Assembly: GCA_025453435.1 (NCBI GenBank)
Contig: JALOQI010000045.1
Span: forward strand, 1-5,426
Length of the DNA: 5,426 nt
Source of the DNA: Candidatus Omnitrophota bacterium
Lineage (GTDB): Bacteria > Omnitrophota > Koll11 > Gygaellales > Profunditerraquicolaceae
Direction: 5' to 3'
This document shows, one piece after another, positions 1 through 5,426 of this stretch. The position numbers and the translations under genes were made by a program. Each line of letters opens with the position of its first letter. Positions within the stretch are counted from its first letter, which is position 1. The notes beneath the pieces are model-generated. The model was not told the origin of the DNA and made no database searches. It worked only from the letters and a program-made list of their open reading frames with translations.

Positions 1-312
1 TCTTTTGAAGATGTTAAGGAAAAATTTGGGAGCAGCGACGTAAGTGAATCACATAACGCCATATTTTGTTGCGATGAAAAAGACAAAATGATACCGTTTT
101 TAATATCAAAGCTTGATTTCAAAGATCAAACTTCCTGGGTGCAAGGGGAGACGCGCGTTAATCTGGTGCGCAGGCTGAGATCTTTAACCAAGCGCTACGA
201 TGGCCATGATGATAAATTCATATACTTCAGTAATGATGACGAGATAAAGAAAGTAAAATTAGATTGGGACGATTGGTGGAATAAAATATCCAAAACTGCT
301 TCTTTGAATTAG
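1..312 (+). CDS. Unrecognised protein, C-terminal fragment
   Basis: The reading frame is open from the first base of the window to a TAG at 310-312, so this is the last 103 codons of a gene that begins upstream. An internal ATG at 88 exists, but the frame is already open before it and no good Shine-Dalgarno sequence precedes it, so I treat the whole stretch as one partial gene. The visible protein is hydrophilic and mixed-charge. It has two adjacent Cys near its start (codons 23-24), a basic stretch (VRRLRSLTKRYDG) and an acidic, Trp-rich tail (KLDWDDWWNKIS). I see no membrane segment and no motif I recognise, so no function is proposed. GC is about 38%, clearly below the roughly 50-55% of the genes that follow, which could mean a different origin or relaxed selection. 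It ends 9 bases before the YjbQ gene on the same strand. Confidence 0.6.
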   Translation, partial: SFEDVKEKFGSSDVSESHNAIFCCDEKDKMIPFLISKLDFKDQTSWVQGETRVNLVRRLRSLTKRYDGHDDKFIYFSNDDEIKKVKLDWDDWWNKISKTASLN

Positions 313-321
313 TCCTTATAT

Positions 322-738
322 ATGAAATCCCACACCCATTATCTCTGGTTCAACACCGAAGAGCGGCAGGCATTCATAAATATAACGTCTCTGGTGCAGG
401 AGGCTGTTGATAAAAGCGGCATCCGGGAAGGATTGTGTTTGGTCAATGCCATGCATATTACGAGCTCGGTTTTTATCAATGACGATGAAGGCGGCCTGCA
501 TAAGGATTTCAGCCGGTGGCTTGAGAAACTTGCCCCATACGGGAAAGACAAATACAGCCATAATCTAAGCGGCGAGGACAACGGCGATGCGCACCTCAAA
601 AGAACGCTTATGGGCAGGGATGTTGTCGTGGCTGTCACCGCAGGCGCTCTGGATTTCGGGCCGTGGGAACAGATATTCTACGGCGAATTCGACGGACAGC
701 GCAAGAAAAGAGTCCTGATAAAAATAATAGGGGAATAG
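322..738 (+). CDS. yjbQ: YjbQ/UPF0047 family protein (secondary thiamine-phosphate synthase type)
   Basis: This 138-residue protein has the usual length and architecture of the YjbQ (UPF0047, TIGR00149) family: small, soluble, beta-rich and cytoplasmic. Visible family hallmarks are the [15 protein letters not shown] segment (residues 45-59), His80-Asn81, the [13 protein letters not shown] block (86-98) and the C-terminal signature [14 protein letters not shown] (112-125), followed by a basic strand ending the protein. The conserved His residues (45, 80, 91) are the likely metal/active-site cluster of the family. Some members show weak thiamine-phosphate synthase activity and can complement thiE loss, but the physiological role is unsettled and no thiamine genes are visible here. 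ATG 322 is the only start giving a full-length protein. No convincing Shine-Dalgarno sequence precedes it, so reinitiation after the upstream gene (9-base gap) or a weak site is possible. The Nudix gene begins 5 bases after its stop. Confidence 0.92.
   Translation: MKSHTHYLWFNTEERQAFINITSLVQEAVDKSGIREGLCLVNAMHITSSVFINDDEGGLHKDFSRWLEKLAPYGKDKYSHNLSGEDNGDAHLKRTLMGRDVVVAVTAGALDFGPWEQIFYGEFDGQRKKRVLIKIIGE
729..734 (+). promoter_or_regulatory. Ribosome binding site of the Nudix gene
   Basis: AGGGGA lies 9 bases before ATG 744, inside the last codons of the YjbQ gene. It supports ATG 744 over the longer in-frame start at 663, which would overlap YjbQ by 76 bases. It also implies that the two genes are translated from one mRNA. 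Confidence 0.6.
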
Positions 739-743
739 CAAGC

Positions 744-1511
744 ATGAGAATAAAGAACACTGATATAAGAGTGACAATGTCGCAGCCGGGCTTGCGGGGG
801 AGATCTTCGGTTGTGCCGGCTGTTCGGCACAAAGATGAAAATCTTATCAGGGCTTATTATAACCGGGGGTTGTCAAGGGCGGCGAAACAAAAAAAAGATT
901 CAATAACCTTTATTATAGGCGCCAACGATCTGGATCCTGCAGGATTAAAAGCGTGCGCAAAAATACTCGCTCAGGAAATATTCAGGCTTCTTCATGAGGA
1001 CAAAAACTCCTTGCGCAGAATAACCGTGTGCGCCGAGGGCAAGGCAGCGTACGCGGCGTGCAAAAAGAACGCCCTCGGGTATCTGGATTACATACATAAT
1101 AAATTAAAGAGCCCGTATCTCACCGTGGACGCTATAATCGAACACAGAGGCGGCATAGTGCTTATCAAAAGGAGCAATCCGCCGTTCGGCTGGGCGATAC
1201 CGGGAGGATTTGTGGATTACGGCGAATCGCTTGAGGATGCCGCAAGAAGGGAAGTGAAGGAAGAGACAAATCTTGAAATATCCGGATTAAAGCAGCTGCA
1301 CACTTATTCGGATCCTTCCAGGGACCCGCGCTTTCACACCGTCACCACGGTTTTCTGCGCTAAAGGCAAAGGCAAGGCTGTCGCAGGAGACGACGCAGCA
1401 GGCATATGCATAGTTTCTCCTAAGCAGATAAAGGATATGGATTGCGCTTTCAATCACAAAGATGTTTTGACCGATTATTTGAAGTTCAAGGCAGGAAAAG
1501 ACCCCTACTAA
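744..1511 (+). CDS. Nudix hydrolase with N-terminal macrodomain-like region
   Basis: The protein has 255 residues from ATG 744, chosen for its AGGGGA site and its 5-base gap after YjbQ. The C-terminal half (about 126-255) is a Nudix domain. The Nudix box spans 155-177: Gly155, Glu161, Arg169-Glu170-Val171, Glu173-Glu174 and Leu177, with Asn176 where the consensus has Gly. The segment SDPSRDPRFHTV (189-200) matches the region typical of ADP-ribose pyrophosphatases, so hydrolysis of ADP-ribose or a related nucleoside diphosphate is the best guess (inference). The preceding part (about 33-110) reads like the C-terminal half of a macrodomain: a helix (LIRAYYNRGLSRAA), a strand (SITFII), a helix (AGLKACAKILAQEIFRLL), a strand (LRRITVCA) and an AAYAACKK helix. 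The N-terminal macro half and the Gly-rich ligand loop are not apparent. Stand-alone Nudix ADP-ribose pyrophosphatases are usually much shorter. The last 4 bases overlap the convergent helicase gene. Confidence 0.88.
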   Translation: MRIKNTDIRVTMSQPGLRGRSSVVPAVRHKDENLIRAYYNRGLSRAAKQKKDSITFIIGANDLDPAGLKACAKILAQEIFRLLHEDKNSLRRITVCAEGKAAYAACKKNALGYLDYIHNKLKSPYLTVDAIIEHRGGIVLIKRSNPPFGWAIPGGFVDYGESLEDAARREVKEETNLEISGLKQLHTYSDPSRDPRFHTVTTVFCAKGKGKAVAGDDAAGICIVSPKQIKDMDCAFNHKDVLTDYLKFKAGKDPY

Positions 1512-3421
1512 CCCTCTCGCAGCTGTTTCTCCGCATCCACCACGTCGCGGTTTATTACTCTGATCGTTTCTTTAATGCGCTGCTTAAGTATTTCAGACGC
1601 TACGGGATTGTCATGAATTTCGCGCAGGACCTGTATGGACATCCTGAAATACCGCACTATCTCGCCCTCGTCAGTATCGGTAAACCTCACGAGCTTTCCG
1701 AATTCAGTGCCTCTCAGCCAGTATTCCATTGCCTGGGACATATGAAAATAGGGGCATTTGCTTATCGGGTAAATGCGATGTTTGAGTTCTTTATCCCTGA
1801 TCTCCTTGTAGATCTCTTCGCAGGCGGAGCGTATCCTTCGCGTGCTTTTGGAAAGCGCGAATATCTCCTGGTTTTTCCTGGGCTCGAATATAGTGGATAC
1901 TGCCAGTATCCCCAGCTCGAACTCGTCAAGCTGTTCGAATATATTGCGGCTGTAAAGTTCCGAAAGCATCAGTTCATAGCCGTAAACCGTCTTGCCGAAT
2001 TTCCCTTTTGCGGACAGAGCATTGCCTTCGATGAACCCCAGGTTTTTCAATAGATTCAGTTTTGCGTCTAAGAGCCGCAAGGCCTCTGTCTGCTGATTCT
2101 TTTTTGTCTGGAAATAATGCAAGGTCAGCGGATAGATATCAGACAGCTTATTGCCGTATTTCTCATAAAGGTTGAGTATGGTAGCATATGAGATATTGAA
2201 CTGGCTGCTTACTTTTTCGGGCGGATTGTAAATAACCTGTTTTACCTCCTCGATCCTTATCCTCTGAGGGTTTATGCGGCAATATACAAAACCTTCGGTG
2301 TCTATACCGCGCCGGCCCGCTCGGCCAGCCATCTGATAGAAATCCCGCGTCTTTAGATTGCGCACATACTTGCCGTAATATTTGCGCAGGTCATCGAATA
2401 TCACGGTGCGGCTTGGCATATTTATGCCCAGGGCGAATGTTTCGGTTGTAAAGATAACCTTTAGGAGCCTGCTTGTAAAAAGCCTCTCGATAACTTCTTT
2501 TAGAGTGGGCAGCATGCCTGCGTGGTGATAAGCTATGCCCTGGCGTATCAGCGGCTGCATCTGGCTAGCGCTTTTTTCATTGGTGAGGTTGAACTTCCGG
2601 CAGAGCTCTTCGAACATATCCGATATCTGATCTTTCTCGGGATTTTTCAGGAAACTCCAGGCGCTTGTCTCGCAGGCGAGGTCTTCCGCGCGCTTTCTGC
2701 CGAAAACAAAATATATGCACGGAAAACCTTCCCGCTCGCGGACGTAATCTATGATCCTGGCGAGCTTGTTGCTCTTGACATACGCCATGCGCTTCAATTG
2801 ATTCAGATTGTCGGCGATCTGGTTGCCGCACTGGAAATAGAAGTGCAAAGGCACGGGCCTTTTATCCTCGATAACGACTTTTACGGGATGCTTGTGTATG
2901 GATTCTATCCACGCGGCGAATTCTTTGATGTTCGGGATCGTGGCTGACAGGCCGAGGATGCGCATGTGCTTTGGCAGGAACATAAGCGACTCTTCCCACA
3001 CAGTGCCGCGCTCAGGATTGTCTATATAATGTATCTCGTCGTATATTATCCAGTTGTATTTGTTCAGGGATTTCGGCTCATCCAGGATCTTGTTGCGGAA
3101 TATTTCAGTAGTCATGATAAGCACAGGCGCCTGCGGATTGAGCGATACGTCTCCGGTGAGTATGCCAATGGACTCGGAGAACTGGTTCTGGAAATCGCGG
3201 AACTTCTGGTTGGATAAAGCTTTAATAGGGGCAGTATATATAACGCCCGTATTGTTCAAGAGCCCCTGATTGATCACGTGTTCCGCTATTGCGGTTTTGC
3301 CGGCTCCGGTAGGAGCGGAAACTATGACTGAAAAGCCCTGATTTATGAAATCAATTGACTCTTGCTGAAAACGGTCGTATATCATGGAAATATTATAAGC
3401 TAAATCCGTTGATTTATCCAT
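1508..3421 (-). CDS. Ski2/Mtr4-like DExH RNA helicase (HelY-like) with DSHCT-type C-terminus
   Basis: The 637-residue protein is a superfamily 2 ATPase, expected to unwind structured RNA 3'-to-5' in RNA turnover or processing. Motifs in order: FQQESIDFI (18-26), Walker A APTGAGKT (36-43), Ia TAPIKALSNQK (63-73), Walker B DEIH (128-131), LSAT (158-161), IV-like FVFGRKRAE (238-246), AYHHAGMLP (297-305), V TTETFALGINMP (325-336) and VI QMAGRAGRRGID (363-374). FNISYATILNLY (408-419) is the Ski2-type winged-helix/ratchet entry. The tail, including EGEIVRYFRMSIQVLREI (585-602), matches the DSHCT domain. Mtr4 and Ski2 exceed 1000 residues and actinobacterial HelY is about 900, so this is a compact form with no evident arch/KOW insertion. 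The start is uncertain: ATG at 3421 gives 637 residues; ATG at 3385 (Met13) gives 625 and still includes all motifs. Neither has a Shine-Dalgarno. It ends in TAG, overlapping the Nudix gene by 4 bases. Confidence 0.93.
   Translation of the reverse strand: MDKSTDLAYNISMIYDRFQQESIDFINQGFSVIVSAPTGAGKTAIAEHVINQGLLNNTGVIYTAPIKALSNQKFRDFQNQFSESIGILTGDVSLNPQAPVLIMTTEIFRNKILDEPKSLNKYNWIIYDEIHYIDNPERGTVWEESLMFLPKHMRILGLSATIPNIKEFAAWIESIHKHPVKVVIEDKRPVPLHFYFQCGNQIADNLNQLKRMAYVKSNKLARIIDYVREREGFPCIYFVFGRKRAEDLACETSAWSFLKNPEKDQISDMFEELCRKFNLTNEKSASQMQPLIRQGIAYHHAGMLPTLKEVIERLFTSRLLKVIFTTETFALGINMPSRTVIFDDLRKYYGKYVRNLKTRDFYQMAGRAGRRGIDTEGFVYCRINPQRIRIEEVKQVIYNPPEKVSSQFNISYATILNLYEKYGNKLSDIYPLTLHYFQTKKNQQTEALRLLDAKLNLLKNLGFIEGNALSAKGKFGKTVYGYELMLSELYSRNIFEQLDEFELGILAVSTIFEPRKNQEIFALSKSTRRIRSACEEIYKEIRDKELKHRIYPISKCPYFHMSQAMEYWLRGTEFGKLVRFTDTDEGEIVRYFRMSIQVLREIHDNPVASEILKQRIKETIRVINRDVVDAEKQLREG
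3392..3420 (-). promoter_or_regulatory. Possible minus-strand promoter for a shorter, leaderless helicase start
   Basis: Read on the minus strand, TGGATA (3420-3415, 4 of 6 matches to TTGACA) and a perfect TATAAT (3397-3392) are separated by 17 bases. Six bases after TATAAT is the in-frame ATG at 3385 (Met13 of the helicase gene), so transcription would begin at or next to that codon. If this promoter is real, the protein starts at Met13. The region is AT-rich and such matches arise by chance, so this is tentative. Confidence 0.3.
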
Positions 3422-3437
3422 AAATAAAGAATATAAT
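3409..3437 (+). promoter_or_regulatory. Sigma-70-like promoter for the DUF3786-nuclease-aroC cluster
   Basis: TTGATT (3409-3414, 4 of 6 matches to TTGACA) and a perfect TATAAT (3432-3437) have ideal 17-base spacing. The expected transcription start near 3444 is only a few bases before ATG 3448, and no Shine-Dalgarno sequence precedes that ATG. The mRNA would therefore be leaderless or nearly so. The -35 box falls inside the first codons of the opposite-strand helicase if its longer start is used, so the two promoters would physically overlap. Confidence 0.5.
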
Positions 3438-3447
3438 TAATGTAATT

Positions 3448-4002
3448 ATGTCATATATTGCAGCTATAAATAAGGCGTGGGACGAAATAGATAAGCTCTA
3501 TCCGGGCAAAAAGGCCGTGGATCTGCGGTTTTTCAGCGATGAGTACAACATTGACCCTGCCGAGCGCAGGATCCTGTCGCTTTCGTGCAACGCGCCTGCT
3601 AAAGATTTTGTATCAATACTGCTTTTGCATTATCTGATCGCAGCATCTAAACCGCTGCCAGAGTCATCTGGAGAATGGATTTCTTTTAAGGAATTATCGG
3701 GCGGAGAAAGCTATTATCCGGCGTTTCGAAAGCGCGCGATAGAGCCTATTATCCGCAAGCACGGCAGCGATCCCAAAGGAATTTACGATTGCCTGGAAAA
3801 GGTCTCCGGCAAAAAACTTAAACAGGCAGATGCGGCTATAGTAGTTGACGCGTTCGCCAAAGTGCCCATATTGATAGAGATCTGGGCAGGGGACGATGAA
3901 TTTGGGCCGGAAGCAAACCTGTTGTTTGACAAAAGCATACAAAAAATATTCTGCACAGAAGATATCGCAGTGCTGGCAGGTTTTATAGGGAAATATGTCT
4001 AA
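3448..4002 (+). CDS. DUF3786 family protein
   Basis: This 184-residue soluble protein has no signal peptide and no membrane segment. I assign it to DUF3786 from its layout. A mid-protein WISFKELSGGESYYPAF block (77-93) is followed by a central basic/helical part. The C-terminal signature WAGDDEFGPEANLLFD (146-161) then leads into CTEDIAVLAG (169-178). The family is known mainly from anaerobic or metal-rich-metabolism bacteria and archaea and has no established biochemical function. Only three Cys are present (47, 115, 169) and they do not form a compact CxxC cluster, so I do not propose an iron-sulfur site. The start at 3448 is supported by the promoter just upstream and by the lack of a better alternative. 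The stop overlaps the start of the nuclease gene by 8 bases, which suggests translational coupling. It faces the helicase gene head-to-head across 26 bases. Confidence 0.8.
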   Translation: MSYIAAINKAWDEIDKLYPGKKAVDLRFFSDEYNIDPAERRILSLSCNAPAKDFVSILLLHYLIAASKPLPESSGEWISFKELSGGESYYPAFRKRAIEPIIRKHGSDPKGIYDCLEKVSGKKLKQADAAIVVDAFAKVPILIEIWAGDDEFGPEANLLFDKSIQKIFCTEDIAVLAGFIGKYV

Positions 4003-4576
4003 GAAAAGCCGCGTTTCTAAAGCAAGAGGGCCTGTCGTAATTATTGGATCTGTCATAGTGGGAGCCATAATGTTGCTTTTTTCCCAAGGCAACAAAGCAG
4101 GGCTTCCCGGCTCCGCAGGCAATACGCAGTTCTCTTCGGCAGGCAGTTATGACAATGTTTTTGTATCTAGAGTCGTTGACGGCGATACGCTGGCGCTTTC
4201 GGGCGGAGAAAAGGTGCGCCTTATAGGCATTGATACGCCTGAAATGCACGAGTCTGATAAATTATACAGAGACAGCAAAAAGTCCGGCCAGGACGTAAAA
4301 ACAATTCAGGCACTTGGCAGAAAGTCGTACGCGTTCACCAGGTCCCTGGTGGAAGGCAAAAACGTCCGCCTGGAATTCGACGTCGAAAAACGGGATAAAT
4401 ACAACAGGCTTCTGGCCTATGTGTATCTTCCTGACGGGACTTTCGTGAATGCCGAGATAGTAAAGCAGGGATACGCATCGCTTTTGACATATCCGCCCAA
4501 TGTTAAGCATGCGGATGAATTCCGGATATTATACCGGCAGGCTCGTGAAAAAAAATCGGGATTGTGGAAGGAATAG
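3995..4576 (+). CDS. Membrane-anchored thermonuclease-family (SNase-like) nuclease
   Basis: The 193-residue protein begins with a basic stretch (KKSRVSKAR) and one hydrophobic segment (about 12-29), which predicts an N-in, C-out single-span anchor or uncleaved signal. A Gly/Ser-rich linker (30-52) follows, then a staphylococcal-nuclease OB-fold domain (about 53-193). All catalytic landmarks are present: VVDGDT (60-65, Asp62 and Asp64), RLIGIDTPE (75-83) with Arg75, Asp80 and Glu83 equivalent to SNase Arg35, Asp40 and Glu43, and [10 protein letters not shown] (135-144) with Arg138 equivalent to Arg87. Calcium-dependent cleavage of DNA or RNA outside the cytoplasmic membrane is the family expectation. 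No lipobox Cys is visible after the hydrophobic segment. A charged insertion (about 84-103, [13 protein letters not shown]) sits where many relatives have a shorter loop. The start is supported by the 8-base overlap with the DUF3786 gene and by AGGGA at 3987-3991, though spacing is short. Confidence 0.9.
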   Translation: MSKKSRVSKARGPVVIIGSVIVGAIMLLFSQGNKAGLPGSAGNTQFSSAGSYDNVFVSRVVDGDTLALSGGEKVRLIGIDTPEMHESDKLYRDSKKSGQDVKTIQALGRKSYAFTRSLVEGKNVRLEFDVEKRDKYNRLLAYVYLPDGTFVNAEIVKQGYASLLTYPPNVKHADEFRILYRQAREKKSGLWKE

Positions 4577-4583
4577 AGGAGGG
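4577..4583 (+). promoter_or_regulatory. Strong ribosome binding site of aroC
   Basis: AGGAGGG begins directly after the nuclease stop codon and ends 4 bases before ATG 4588. It is the best Shine-Dalgarno match in the window. It contrasts with the absent sites before the YjbQ, helicase and DUF3786 genes, and fixes the aroC start. Confidence 0.8.
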
Positions 4584-4587
4584 AGTT

Positions 4588-5426
4588 ATGTTAAGAATAT
4601 TGACAGCGGGTGAATCTCATGGCAAAGGGCTTGTAGCTATCATAGAAGGCCTTCCGGCAGGCCTGAAAGTCGACCTGGAGTTTATTAATGCCCAGCTCAA
4701 GCGCAGGCAGATGGGATTCGGCCGCGGAGCGCGCATGCGCATTGAAAACGATAAAGCTGTTATCCTCTCCGGGATCAAAGCCGGCAGGACTCTTGCCAGC
4801 CCTGTCGCGATATTCATAGAAAACAAGGATTTCAGCATCGAGAAACTGCACAAGGTCGTGTCTCCGCGCCCGGGCCATGCCGACCTTGCGGGCTTATTGA
4901 AATACGGCTTTAGCGATATACGCGAAGTGCTTGAGCGCGCTTCTGCAAGGAGCACTGCCGCAACGGTAGCATGCGGCGCAGTTGCTCAGATACTCCTGAG
5001 GGAGCTCAGAATAAGCGTTTCGAGTTCCGTCATATCTATCGGCGGAGAGGTGTCTCGCGAAGCTAAAATAAAAAAGATACAGGAGGCAATGGAGAAATCT
5101 GATACTGTAGGAGGCGTTTTTGAAGTAAAAGCAGAAGGCTTGCCTCCGGGATTGGGAAGCTATGTTCAACCTGACCGCAGGCTGGACTCAAGGCTTGCCG
5201 GAGCAGTCATGTCTATCCCCGGAATAAAGGGGGTTGAGATCGGCCTGGGATTCGGATATGCCCAGCGGCTGGGTTCCGAAGTGCACGATCCCATATATTA
5301 CGAAAAAGGCAAAGGCATCGTTCGTTCCACAAATAACGCGGGCGGCATTGAAGGCGGAATATCGAACGGCGAGAATATAATCCTGCGCGCTTGCATGAAA
5401 CCCATTGCCACGCTCATGAAACCGTT
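4588..5426 (+). CDS. aroC: Chorismate synthase, 3' end beyond window
   Basis: Chorismate synthase converts 5-enolpyruvylshikimate-3-phosphate to chorismate with reduced FMN, the last shikimate-pathway step. The frame is intact for 279 codons and runs off the window; full-length enzymes are about 350-390 residues, so roughly a quarter is missing. Landmarks: TAGESHGKG (6-14) with the conserved His11, [14 protein letters not shown] (37-50) with substrate/FMN-binding Arg residues, SPRPGHADL (92-100), the ERASAR block (116-121), [12 protein letters not shown] (197-208 region), [14 protein letters not shown] (249-262) and [10 protein letters not shown] (270-279). In the ERASAR signature most relatives of this type continue with Glu-Thr-Ala; here it is Ser122-Thr-Ala. 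The ERASAR-type signature and GGIEGG place it with the non-enterobacterial class, whose members often need a separate flavin reductase. An AGGAGGG site and an 11-base gap after the nuclease gene suggest co-transcription, though aroC may also have its own promoter. Confidence 0.97.
   Translation, partial: MLRILTAGESHGKGLVAIIEGLPAGLKVDLEFINAQLKRRQMGFGRGARMRIENDKAVILSGIKAGRTLASPVAIFIENKDFSIEKLHKVVSPRPGHADLAGLLKYGFSDIREVLERASARSTAATVACGAVAQILLRELRISVSSSVISIGGEVSREAKIKKIQEAMEKSDTVGGVFEVKAEGLPPGLGSYVQPDRRLDSRLAGAVMSIPGIKGVEIGLGFGYAQRLGSEVHDPIYYEKGKGIVRSTNNAGGIEGGISNGENIILRACMKPIATLMKP

Noticed and set aside
313..321. A promoter or ribosome binding site before the YjbQ gene
   Set aside because: The 9-base gap and the preceding coding sequence show no convincing -35/-10 pair and no purine-rich ribosome binding site.
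663..743. A longer start for the Nudix protein (282 residues)
   Set aside because: It would overlap the well-supported YjbQ gene by 76 bases, and the extra residues are a frame-shifted reading of conserved YjbQ sequence. ATG 744 has a better ribosome binding site.
1442..2053. A 203-codon plus-strand open frame crossing the end of the Nudix gene and the helicase 3' part
   Set aside because: It lies opposite the strongly supported helicase and out of frame with the Nudix domain. It has no recognisable motif, no ribosome binding site and the look of a complementary-strand shadow.
2522..2947. A 141-codon plus-strand open frame inside the helicase
   Set aside because: It is antisense to the helicase core region and its composition simply mirrors that gene's codons.
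3434..3448. Paired TAATTA palindromes as an operator
   Set aside because: The stretch is so AT-rich that such hexamers are expected, and no regulator gene is adjacent. I mention them only as part of the promoter finding.
3694..4122. A 142-codon minus-strand open frame opposite DUF3786 and the nuclease
   Set aside because: It spans two supported plus-strand genes and shows no family features.

Overview
This window looks like chromosomal DNA from an uncultured, probably anaerobic bacterium. All but the first ~300 bases are moderately GC-rich (about 50-55% in the lines counted), with frequent ATA, AGA and AGG codons. The gene mix is a YjbQ protein, a Nudix hydrolase, a short bacterial Ski2-like helicase, a DUF3786 protein and chorismate synthase. 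This resembles candidate-phylum bacteria such as Omnitrophota, but that placement rests on general impression and is low confidence. I see no rRNA, tRNA, CRISPR array, insertion sequence or clear intrinsic terminator.

Layout. Bases 1-312 hold the C-terminal end of an unrecognised protein with lower GC (about 38% over 1-300). A tight plus-strand pair follows: a YjbQ/UPF0047 protein (322-738), then a Nudix hydrolase (744-1511) whose N-terminal half resembles the C-terminal part of a macrodomain. The Nudix gene runs tail-to-tail into a large minus-strand Ski2/Mtr4-type helicase (1508-3421), and the two share their last 4 bases. A short AT-rich gap then separates the helicase, head-to-head, from a second plus-strand cluster: a DUF3786 protein (3448-4002), a membrane-anchored thermonuclease-family protein (3995-4576, overlapping by 8 bases) and aroC, chorismate synthase (4588 to the window end, incomplete).

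How the genes relate. The YjbQ-Nudix pair is probably co-transcribed, since the Nudix ribosome binding site lies inside the end of the YjbQ gene. The DUF3786-nuclease-aroC cluster is also likely one transcript. A good sigma-70-like promoter sits so close to the DUF3786 start that the mRNA would be nearly leaderless. No shared pathway links all the genes: aroC is core aromatic biosynthesis, the helicase suggests RNA processing or decay, and the Nudix protein suggests ADP-ribose or nucleotide-sugar metabolism. No clear novel multi-gene system is visible. The best leads are the macro-like/Nudix fusion, the compact helicase without an obvious arch insertion, and the compact divergent promoter region.
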